This document shows positions 11,640 through 21,968 of a stretch of DNA of 64,000 nucleotides, piece after piece. This stretch comes from Sciurus carolinensis. Its lineage: Eukaryota; Chordata; Mammalia; Rodentia; Sciuridae. Under the pieces are notes generated by a model, which made no database searches, had not been told where the DNA came from, and saw only the letters and a program-made list of their open reading frames with translations. Location of the stretch: assembly GCF_902686445.1 (NCBI RefSeq), contig NC_062222.1, forward strand, positions 38,253,792-38,317,791, given 5' to 3'. Each line of letters starts with the position of its first letter. The stretch's first letter is position 1. The position numbers were made by a program, and so were the translations under genes.

Positions 11640-12300
11640 AAGGCAAAGGGCCCTGTGCACCATTTCTTAAATGATTTTGTAACATCTTGCCCTCAACATC
11701 AGTAACTAATCTGCACTCATTAGCCCAATGTTTTCCTTTTCTGCACTTTGGGTGAAGACCTGGGGGTTGAGGGGTCTTAGGTTTGTCAGTACTGCTCCCT
11801 GACCCCTGTTAGGACATTGTCTCTTTGCCGCTGTATATATCTGTGCATACACTCCAGGATTATATTGATTTTGATTATCTATTGAAGCGTATTGGCCTTC
11901 TCTTGTTAATATGTCAATATTTCTATCAGAAAATCCTGCTGTTACGTTTCTGTGAGCAGTTTCAACAGCTATTTTTTGCCACTGAGTTCTCAAAATCAGA
12001 TATTATCCTCCAGATAACACTGCTCTGCAAAACTATTCATTCCCATGTTGATCCCATTGAGGAATGTTCATTAAGAATTCTTCTAAAAACCAAGGACTCA
12101 CCCTCTGTAGGATCTGTACATAACACCTTTACAGTTTTTTTGTTTTACTAGTGTGCCATTTTCCTTTAATAATTTTAAATCCCCTTTCAGGCTGATTTTG
12201 TGGTATTTCTGAACCCATCTTTTATTGCTAAATAAGTTCGATACAGGACAAACAAAGACCACACTAACAGTAGTACAAACACATAAGCAAAACAAAATAC
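11640..12300 (-). pseudogene. ERV-A gag remnant (capsid and nucleocapsid)
   Basis: Decayed gag on the minus strand. The frame at 11993-11706 contains capsid sequence (TQWQKIAVETAHRN, REGQYASID) and runs on into nucleocapsid. The last zinc-knuckle-like segment can be read only by changing frame. Several frameshifts and stops are present. Confidence 0.7.
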
Positions 12301-12452
12301 ATGCACTCCAGAGCTCATTTACTATCCTATTTATTTTTGTATTTCACTACCTGGCCAGATATCCTGAGCACCTAACTGCCTTAGAGACAGGGGCTGCAGC
12401 TTACCTCACTACGTACCATATGGGTTCTCGGGAGGGGAGACAAATGCAGAGT

Positions 12453-12470
12453 TCCCCGTAGGGGCCACCA
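12453..12470 (-). promoter_or_regulatory. ERV-A primer-binding site (tRNA not assigned)
   Basis: On the minus strand TGGTGGCCCCTACGGGGA follows the 5'LTR end after a two-base spacer. This is the same arrangement as in ERV-C. The TGG start and position fit a primer-binding site, but I cannot match it to one tRNA with confidence. Confidence 0.55.
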
Positions 12471-12472
12471 CT

Positions 12473-12875
12473 TGACGCAGTTCAGTGGACTCAATTTGGC
12501 ATGGGAGACAAACGGGCAGTGAGACTCTTGAATCTGAAGCAGTTCATTGATGATTCAAGAACCCAGAAAGCCGGCGCTCAAGGAACACCAGCTTATATTC
12601 CCTCCAGAAGGGGAAGGGTAGGGCAAACGCTAGTTAAGCAAAGAACAGGCCAGGTACTAGCTGTCCAATCACGGTAAAGGTCAAATAGGCATGAGCAGAA
12701 GCACTCGAGTATAGAGGTGCACACGTTTTACGCTTGGACTTATCTGAATATGGCCAATGATAAAGCACTTGAGTATGTCTATGTGAACCGACTTCCTCAC
12801 CACCCAGGTGATCAAAACACATTCTGGCTTGTTGCCAGGCACCATCTTGGTGTAGTCCCCATGACATAGCCTCCA
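12473..12875 (-). repeat. ERV-A 5'LTR
   Basis: About 403 bp homologous to 9341-9750. It starts at tgacgcagttcagtgg on the plus strand and ends at catagcctcca. The satellite resumes at 12876. Confidence 0.85.
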
Positions 12876-15800
12876 AAAGTATGTTAGAGTAGTACAAAAG
12901 CAATAAATAAGGGGTTTGCCTAGAAAACATGGAGGTACAGTGCTCTGATGTTGGGCACAGAGTGGGAATGAGGAAAAGAGAAAAACACAGAGTTTAATGG
13001 AAATCCAGTACTGCATTTGCTCAGGAAATGCTCTACAGTAGCAGCCTAGTTCTGCATGCATAAGGAAAGCTCAATTCATGGAAATCAAAACACTTTGTTA
13101 TAACAGAAGCAGCAAGCATGGTAGAACCACCACAACTGCAGAGCAAAGTGGGTATGAGGAGGGGAGATGACAGGCAAAGTTTCATTGAAATCCATTTGTG
13201 GAACTTTCTCAGAAATGAAATGTCAATTTCAACCCTATTCAGTTTGCATATAAGAGTAGTGCAACAGCAATATATAAGGGGCTTGCCAAGACAACCTGGA
13301 GGTAGAAGGCTCATATGTTGGGGAAATAGTGGGAATGAGGAATGAGAAAAGCCCAGAGTTTCATGGAAATCAAGTCGTGCACTTGCTCAGAAAAAGCTCT
13401 TCAGTTGCAGCCTAACTCTGCGTGCATAGGTAAAGCTCATGTATATTGAAACAGATTGTTATAACAGAAGCACCATGCATGGTGGAACCACCACATCTTT
13501 GAAGCAAGGTGGGTATGAGGAGGACAGAAGATAGCCAAAAATTCATTGAAATCTGTTCATGAAACTCTCAGAAAAGCATCTTCAATTTCAGCCCTATTTA
13601 ACATGGACGTTTGAGTATTGCAAATAAATACATAAGGAGCTTGCCTAAAAAACCTGAAGGTAGAGTGCTAAGATGTTGGGGGAGGAGTGGAAATGAGCAA
13701 AAGAGAAAATACCCAAGGTTTCATGGAAACCCATCGTGCATTTGCTCAGAAAACCCTCTTCAGTTGCATAATAACTCTGTGTGCATAGGGAAAGTTGAAT
13801 TCATGTAAATCAAAATAGTTTGTTTTAACAGAAGCAGCGAGCCTTGTGGAAAGACCACATCTGTGCAGCAAAGTGGGTATGAGAAGGGGAGTTGACAGGC
13901 AAAGTTTCATTGAAATACATTTGTGAAACTTTCTGAGAAAAGCAACTTCAATTTCTGCCCTGTTCAAATTGTACATTAGAGTACTGTAAAATCAGTAAAT
14001 AAGGGGCTTGCCCAGAAACCTGGAGATAGAGTGCTCAGATGTTATGGGCAGAGTGGGAATGAGGAAAAGAGAAAATACACAGAGTTTCATGGAAATCCAG
14101 TCGTGCATTTGGTCAGAAAAAGCCCTTAAGTTGCAGTCTAAATCTGGGTGCATAGGGAAAGCTCAATTCATGGAAATCAAAAGAGTTTGTTATAACAGAA
14201 GCAGCATGCATGGTGGAACCACAACATCTGTGGAGGAAAGTTGGTATGAGGGGTGCAGATGATAGGCAAAGTTTCATTGAAATGCATTTGTGAATCTTTC
14301 TCAGAAAAGCAACTTCAATTTCTCTCCCTTTCAAACTGCACTTTAGAGTACTGCAACAATAATACATAAGGGACTTGCCTAGAAAACCTGGAGGTAGACT
14401 GCTCAAATGTTGGGGGCAGAGTGGGAATGAGGAAAAGAGCAAATACCCAGAGTTTCATGGAAATCCGGTCATGCATTTGCTCAGAAAATGCTCTTCAGTT
14501 GCACAGTAACTCTGTGTACATAGAGAAAGCTAAATTCATGGAAATCGAAACAGTTTTTTATAACAGAGCAGCGTGTATGGGGGAACCACCACATCTACAG
14601 AGCAAAGTGGGTATGAGGAAGGGAGATGACAGGCAAAGTTTCATTGAAACCTATTCGTGAAACTTTCTCAGAAAAGCAACTTCAATTTCAGCCATATTCA
14701 CCATGCACGTTAGAGTACTGCAACAACATTACCAAACTGGATTGCCTAGAAACCTGGACGAAGAGTGCACGGATGTTGGGGCAGAATGGGAAAAAGGAAA
14801 AGAGAAAACCCCATACTTTCATGTAAATCCAATCGTGCATTTGCTCAGAAAACGCTCTTCTGCTGCATGGTAAATCTGCGTGCATAGGGAAAATTCAAAT
14901 CATGGAATTCGAAACAGTTTGTTATAACAGAAGCAGTGTGCATGGTGGAACAACCACATCTGTGGAGCAAAGTGAGTATGAGGAGGACAGATGGTAGGCA
15001 AAGTTTCATTGAAATCCATTTGTGAAACTTTTTCAGAAAGGCAACTTCAATTTCTGTCCTATTCAACCTGCACGTTAGAGTAGAGCAACAGCAGAATATA
15101 AGGGTCTTGCTAGAAAACCTGCAGGTAGAGTGCTCTGATGTTGGGAACAGAGTGGTAATGAGATAAAGAGAAAATACCAAAATTTCATGGAAATCCAGTC
15201 GTGCATTTCCTCAGAAAACACTCTTCAGTAGCAGCATATATCTGCATGCATAGGGAAAGCTCAGTTCATGGAAATCGAAACAGTTTGTTATAACAGAACC
15301 ATCGTGCATGATGGAACCACCACATCTGTGGAGCAAAGTGGGTATGAGGAGGGGAGATGATAGGCAAAGTTTCTTTGAAATCCATTTGTGAAATTTTCTC
15401 AGAGAAGCAACTTCAATTTCAGCCCTATTCAACTTGAGGAGATAGATGGATGTGAGGAGGAGAGATGATAGGCAAAGTTTCTTTAAAATTCATTGGAGAA
15501 TCTTTTTCAGAAAAGCAAATTCAATTTCAGCCCTATTCAACCTGTCTGTTAGAGTACTACAGCAGAAATGAAATAGTGGTTTGCCTAGAAATAATGGAGG
15601 TAGAATGCTCAGTTGTTGGGGGCAATGGGAATGAGGGAAAGAGAAAATATCCAGAGTTTCAGTTACATCCTTGCGTACATTTGCTTAGAAAACTTTCTTA
15701 GGTTGCAGCTTAATTGCATGCTTACGGACAGCTCAATTAATGGAAATCGAAACAGTTTTTTAAACAGAAGCACCAGGCACGGTCGAACTACCACATCTTT

Positions 15801-16954
15801 GGAGCAAAATGGGTACGAGGAAGGGAGATGATTTGCAATGTTTCATTGAAATCCATTTGTGAAACATCCTCAGAAATGCAACTTAAATTTCAACCCTATT
15901 GAACCTGCATGTTAGAGTACTGCAACAGCAATTCACAAGGGGCTTGCTTTGAAAACTTGGAGATAGAGTGCTCAGATGTTGGGGGCAGAGTGGGATTGAG
16001 GCAAGAGAAAATACCCAGAATTTCATGGAATTCATTTAGTGTATATGCTGAGATACACTCTTAGGTTGCAGCCTAAATCTGCATGTGTAGGGAAAGTTCA
16101 ATTCAGAAAAACCACACAGATTGTTATAAGAGAAGCATCATGCATGGTGGAAGCACCAAATGTCTAGGGTCTCGTAGGTAGAGGGGGCGAGATGATGGAC
16201 AAAGTTTCATTGAAATCCAGTCGTGAAACTTTCTCAGAAAAGCAACTTCAATTTCAGCCCTTTTCTATCTACACGTTAGAGTACTGCAACAGCAGTACAT
16301 GAAAGGCTTGAATAGACAACCTGGAGGTAAAGTGCTCAGATTTTGAGGGAAGAGTGGAAATGGGGAAAAAAAGCAAATACCCAGAATTTCATGGAAATCC
16401 ATTCGTGCATTTTCTCAAAAAACTCTCTTAGGTTGCAGGCTAACTTTGTGTGCATAGGGAAAGCTCAATTCATGGAAATCGAAATAGATTGTTATAACAG
16501 AAGCACTGTGCATGGTGAAACCACCACATCTTCAGAGCAAAGTGTGTATGCATTGGACAAATGATTTGCAAAGTTTAATTGAAATCCATTCGTGAATCTT
16601 TTTCAGACTACATCTTTAATTTGAGCCCTATTAAACCAGCACTTTAGAGTACTGCAACAGAAATTAAAAAATGGGATTGCCTAGACAACCTAGAAGTACA
16701 GTGCTCAGATGTTGGGGGTAGAGTGGTATTGAGGAAAGAGAAAATACCCAAAGTTTCTTGGAATTCCATTCTTGCATTTACTCAGAGCCCTCTCTTATGT
16801 TCCTGCCTAACTCTGCGTGCATAGGGAGAGCTCAATTAATGAAAAACTAAATAGATTTTTATAACAGAACCACTGTACATGGTGGAACCACCACATCTTT
16901 GGAGCAAAGTGGATATGACAAGGAGAGATAATATGCAAAGTTTCTTGAAATCCA
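12876..16954. repeat. Satellite array A, third block
   Basis: Dimeric satellite of about 366-bp period, about 11 dimers. At about 15430 a half-1 unit is cut short and followed directly by another half-1 unit, which breaks the dimer order. Many short frames with the same repeated protein pattern occur and are not genes. Confidence 0.9.
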
Positions 16955-17129
16955 AGAAAGAACTATAGAGTTCTATAGAGACTATAGATGGCGGACTATA
17001 GAGTGACTGCATCTCCTATAGCTCCAGAACTGGATTCAATGAAGGGAAGTATTGATAGACTTGTACCAACAAAGAGCCATGTGGTAGTCTCTCCCACCAG
17101 GTGAAGTTCAACTGGGCAGCAGACCCAGA

Positions 17130-17830
17130 CAGGGGCAGCTTCTCGGAGCATGGCAGGGCAGCAAATGACTTCCCCTAGCAACCCTGCTCTGACCATTCTC
17201 AGGCTCGATCCAAAGCCAACTTCTAGGGGAAGGCCTGCCCAGTGAGAGCTTTTCCACACAGAGTCAACCTCAGCTCAGAACCCAGCAGCAGGCCCTGTCT
17301 CCCAGGAGGCTTCTGGGACCAGGGCAGGGCAGTGAGACACTTCCCCAAGCAGCCCTGCTCCCTCCCATGGCAGTCGGGGTCCACAGTCAGGTTCCCAGAG
17401 CAGGCCCGCCCAGTGAGATCTTTTGCACATAGAGCCAACCCCAAGCCAAGGACCCAGCTGCAGGCCCTGGCCGGCAGGTGGCTTCTGGGACCATGGCAGG
17501 GAAGCAAGAGTCTTCCCCAAGCAGCCCTGCTATCTCTGGCGGCACACGGGGTCAACAGCCAGCTTCTTGAATAGGCCTGCCCAGTGACATCTTTTCTGCA
17601 CAGAACCAAGCAAGCCCCACAAGCCCTAAACCCAGTGGAGGGCCCCAGTCCACAGGCAGCTCCTGGGACCAAGGCAGGACAGGGAGAGGCTTTCCCCAAG
17701 CAGTCTGTCTCCCTCAGGCAGGGGCAGGTCCTGTCTATAGCCAGTTTCTGGGAGCAGGACCGCCTAGTGAGAGGATTTCCATGCAGAACCAGCCCAAAAC
17801 CCTGGACCCAGTAGCAGGCTAGGGGAAGCT
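17130..17830 (+). repeat. Tandem 172-178-bp monomers in the 5'UTR of L1 copy 2
   Basis: GC-rich units share cttctgggacc (17310, 17482 and, as ctcctgggacc, 17660), cttccccaagcagccctgct and gcccagtgagatctttt. At least three to four units are visible. They show no clear similarity to the monomers of copy 1, so the two L1s carry different promoter-like 5'UTRs. A short segment near 16985-16995 (agatggcggac) resembles the YY1-type start. Confidence 0.75.
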
Positions 17831-17976
17831 TTCTTTGGAAGCAATGAATTATCAAGTTCCTCCAAGACTTCAGGCTACTGAACACTGGGAGGTGATTTAC
17901 TGGAAATCTACAGGGACATTATAAGCCAATAGAGGAAATCTGCAATATATCAGAGTCCCACTGATATCTGACCAAT

Positions 17977-19017
17977 ATGAGAAAACAAGGGAAGAAAATG
18001 TTCCAAATAAACCTAGATACTATATCAATAATCCCAATGAAAGCACAGCAGAAGAAATGTCAGAAAGGGACTTCAGAATGTACATAATTAAAACAATCAG
18101 TCAAGCAAATGAGGAGATGAAAGAGCAAATGCAGGCATTGAAGAAAGAGATGAAAGAGCAAATGAAGGCATTAAATGATCGCACCAATCAACAGTTAAAA
18201 GTGCAAATATGGGAAGCAAGAGATCATTTCAATAAAGAGTTAGAGATACTGAAAAAAAAAACAGAAATCCTTGAAATGAAGGAAACAATAAATGAAGTTA
18301 AAAACTCCATAGAAAGCATAACCAATAGGATAGAACACCTGGAACACAGAATCTCAGACATTGAAGAAAAAATATTTAATCTTGAAAACAAAGTTGACCA
18401 CACAGAGAAGATGGTAAGAATCATGAACACAGTCTACAAGAATTATGGAATATCATGAAAAGGCCAAATTTAAGAATTATTGAGATTGAGGAAGGCTTAG
18501 AGAAACAAACCAAAGGAATGAACAATCTATTCAATGAAGTAATATCAGAAAATTTCCCAGACTGAAGAATGAAATGGAAAACCAGGTACAAGAGGCTTAT
18601 AGGACTCCAAATATACAAAACTACAACAGACCCACACCAAGGCACATTATTATGAAAATACCTAACATACAAAATAAAGACAGAATTTTAAAGGCTGTGA
18701 GAGAAAAGTATCAAATTACATTTAGGGGGAATCCAATAAGAATATCAACAGATTTTTCAATCCACACCCAAAAAGCTAGAAGGGCCTGGAACAACATTTA
18801 CCAAGCCCTGAAAGAAAACAGATGTGAACCAAGAATCTTAGACTCAGCAAAACTTACTTTCACACTTGACGACGAAATAAAATCCTTCCATGATAAACAA
18901 AAGCTAAAAGAATTTACGAAAAGAAAGCCGGCATTACAGAACACTCTCAGCAAAATATTCCATGAGGAAGAGATGAAAAACAATGATGCAAATCACCAAC
19001 AGGAGGAACTAGCCTAA
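17977..19017 (+). pseudogene. LINE-1 ORF1 of L1 copy 2, frameshifted
   Basis: It is homologous to the intact ORF1 at 2399-3412. The original ATG is at 17977 (MRKQGKKM), but a base loss near 18030 ends this frame. The coiled-coil part is open at 18057-18458, and a second base loss near 18424 (agaatc against agaaatc) stops it. The RRM and C-terminal domain lie at 18574-19017. The coiled coil has an extra 10 codons relative to copy 1 through a duplication of the segment reading MKEQMQALKK (about 18115-18175). Confidence 0.88.
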
Positions 19018-19072
19018 AGGAACAGAAAATAAAGGAGAAACCAAGTCATGTCAAAAAACAAAAATGAGTCAA

Positions 19073-21767
19073 ATGACTGGGAATACAAATCATATCACAA
19101 TAACAAACCTGAATGTTAATGGCCTGAACTCATCAATCAAAAGACATAGACTGGCAGATTGGATTAAAATGAAAAATCCAACAATATGCTGCCTGCAAGA
19201 GACCCAACTCATACAAGAGATACCCACAGACTAAAGGTGAAAGGATGTGAAAAAACATACCATGCACATGGACACAGCAAAAAAGCTGGAATATCCATCC
19301 TCATTTCAGATAATGTGGACCTCAAGCCAAAACTAGTCAGAAGGGATAAAGAAGGACATTACATACTATTTAAGGAAAGCATAAATCAGCAAGACATAAC
19401 AATCATAAATATCTATGCTCCGAATATTGGCTCATCCATGTACGTCAAACAAATCCTTTTCAATTCCAGAAATCAAATAGACCACAACACAATAATACTA
19501 GGCAATTTTAACACACCTCTCTCACCACTGGATAGATCTTCCAAATAAAAATTGAATAAAGAAACCATAGATATCAATAAAACAAACAACAATTTAGACT
19601 TAACGGACATATATAAAATATACCATCCAACAAAGAACGAATACACTTTCTTCTCAGCAGCACATGGATCCTTCTCTAAAATAGACCATATTTTATACCA
19701 CAAAGTACTGTTAGTATATAAAAGAAGATAGAGATACTACCTTGTATTCTATTAGATCATAATGGACTGAAATTAGAAATAAATAACAGAATAAAAAACA
19801 GAAACTTCTCCAATACCTGAAGATTAAATGATATGTTATTATATGATGAAAGGATAACACAAGACATCAGGAGGGAAATAAAAAATTCTTAGAAGTAAAC
19901 AAGAACAAAGACGCATCATAACAAAATCTCTGGGACACTATGAAAGCAGTACCTAGAGGAAGATTTATTTCATGGAGCACATTCAACAAAAGAAGTAAAA
20001 ATCAACAAATAAATGACTTAATACTACAGCTCAAAGCCCTAGAAAAAGAAGAACAGACCAACACCAAAAGTAGTAGAAGACAGGAAATAGTTAAACTCAG
20101 AGCTGAAATCAACGAAAATGATATAAAAGAAACAATTGAAAATATTAACACAATAAAGAGTTGGTTCTTTGAAAAAATAAACAAAATTGATAAACCCTTA
20201 GCCGCACTAACAAAGAGAAAGAGAGAGAAAACTGAAATTACTAAAATTTGGAATGAACAAGGAAATATCACTACAGACATGAGTGAAATAGACAACACCG
20301 TTAGAAGCTATTTTGAAAATCTACACTCCAACAAAACAGAAAACCTTGAAGACATCAACAAGTTTTTAGAGACATATGAATTACCTAAACCTATGTGATT
20401 TGAGGACTAAATATTCATACCATCCAAATTTATATTAACTGTAAAAGCTTACGCATCGAAAACACAATTAAACTGTAACATACATCCATGAAGAAAAGTG
20501 TTAGTGGCATTAGAAAACAATTCATGGTTCTAGAGACATATGAATTACCTAAACTGAACGAGGACATACACAATTTAAATAAATCAATTTCAAGCAATGA
20601 AATAGAAGAGGTCATCAAAAGCCTACCAACAAAGAAAAGTCCGGGAACAGATGGGTTCTCAGCTGAGTTCTACAAAACCTTTAAAGAAGAGCACATTACA
20701 ATACTCCTCAAAGTATTCCATGACATAGAAGAGGAGGGAACACTCCTAAATTCATTCTGTGAAGCCAATATCACCCTGATACCTAAACCAGACAGAGACA
20801 CATCGAGGAAAGAAAATTTCAGACCAATATCCTTAATGAACATCAACGCAAAAATCCTCAACAAAATTTTAGCAAATTGCATACAAAAATATATTAAAAA
20901 TATAGTACACCATGATCAAGTGGGTTTTATCCCAGGGATGCAAAGTTGGTTCAACATTCGGAAATCAATAAATGTCATTCACCATATCAACAGACTTAAA
21001 GTTAAGAATCACATGATTATTTCGATAGATGCAGAAAAAGCATTCGATAAAATACAGCATCCCTCCATGCTAAAACACTAGAAAATATAGCAATAGTGGG
21101 AACATTCCTTAACATTGTAAAGGCCATCTATGCTAAGCCCATGGCCAATATAATTCTAGACGGTGAAAAACTGAAAGCATTCCCCCTACAAACTGGAACA
21201 AGGCAGGGATGCCCTCTTTCACCACTTCTATTCAACATCATCCTTGAAACTCTAGGCTGAGCAATTAGAAAATCCAAAAAAATTAAAGGGATATGAATAG
21301 GAAAAGAAGAACTCAAACAATCCCTCTTCACTGATGACATGATTATATATTTAAAGGAATCCGGAAATTCCACCAGAAAACTTTTAGAACTCTTAAGTGA
21401 ATTCAGTAAAGTAGCAGGTTACAAGATCAATGCTCATAAATCCAATGCATTTGTATACATAAGGATGAATCTTCAGAAAGAAGTTAGAAAAACTAACCCA
21501 TTCACAATAGCCTTGAAAAAAATAAAATACTTGGGAATCAATCTAACAAAAAAGGTGAAAGAGCTCTACAATCAGAACTACAGAACACTAAAGAAAGAAA
21601 TGAAAGAAAATCTTAGAAGATGGGAATATCTCCCATGTTCTTGACTAGGCAGAATTAATGGCCATACTACCAAAAGTGCTATACAGATTCAATGCCATTC
21701 CAATTAAAATCCCAATGGTGTATCTTACAGAAATAGAGCAAGCAATTATGAAATTCATCTGGAAGAA
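19073..21767 (+). pseudogene. LINE-1 ORF2 of L1 copy 2, multiply broken and truncated
   Basis: The likely original start is the ATG at 19073 (MTGNTNH). The endonuclease segment has frameshifts after LQETQ, and the catalytic GDFN reads GNFN. The reverse transcriptase part is split by a 140-bp insertion at 20391-20530. Its active site reads FTDD instead of FADD (near 21329), and an in-frame TGA replaces a tryptophan codon near 21642. The C-terminal third has been deleted at the junction near 21767. Confidence 0.88.
20391..20530. other. 140-bp insertion in L1 copy 2 flanked by a 24-bp direct repeat
   Basis: The L1 segment of 24 bp at 20367-20390 (starting tagagacatatgaa) is repeated exactly at 20531-20554, with 140 bp of unrelated sequence between. 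L1 copy 1 has the segment once and no insert. The insert has no A-tail and matches nothing I recognise. The layout looks like an insertion with target duplication, or duplication during break repair. Confidence 0.75.
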
Positions 21768-21968
21768 GGAAGGACTGTACAGAAAGAAAAGAGGTGTGGG
21801 AGGGGTGGGAGGTAGGGCAAAATGAACAGAATGAATCAAACAACATTACCCTATGTAAATTTATGATTACAAAAGTGGTATGCCTTTACTCCATGTACAG
21901 AGAAACGACATGTATCATATTTGTTTACATTAAAAAAATAAACAAATAAGACACAAAACAAAACAAAA
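21768..21968 (+). other. 3'UTR end of L1 copy 2
   Basis: This is homologous to 7370-7546 of copy 1: ggaaggactgta, a G-rich tract (gtgtgggaggggtgggaggt), and atgtatcatatttgtttac, followed by an A-rich tail interrupted by other bases. It joins directly to ORF2 sequence because of the internal deletion. Confidence 0.85.

Larger units (their letters stand above)
9341..12875 (-). mobile_element. ERV-A: old, internally deleted betaretrovirus-like ERV
   Basis: This provirus lies in minus orientation inside the satellite. From right to left it has a 5'LTR (12473-12875), a primer-binding site, partial gag, fragments of pol (RNase H and integrase C-terminus), env, and a 3'LTR (9341-9750). The protease, reverse transcriptase and the integrase core are missing. 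The LTRs differ at many positions and all frames carry stops, so it is old. The satellite resumes within a few bases of its expected phase, so this is an insertion, but no clean target duplication can be read. Confidence 0.88.
16955..21968 (+). mobile_element. Decayed LINE-1 (L1 copy 2), internally deleted
   Basis: A second L1 in the satellite, flanked by a possible 7-bp duplication aaatcca (16948-16954 and 21969-21975). It has a 5'UTR of different type from copy 1, an ORF1 with frameshifts, and an ORF2 with many breaks. Near 21767 it jumps from sequence equivalent to copy 1 position 6021 to about 7370, losing about 1.35 kb that includes the ORF2 C-terminus. The 3'UTR end with its G-rich tract and A-tail is retained. 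Confidence 0.9.

Noticed and set aside
17223..17885. Minus-strand frame of 220 codons in the 5'UTR of L1 copy 2
   Set aside because: It follows the 172-178-bp GC-rich monomers and overlaps other long frames; there is no domain or homology I recognise.
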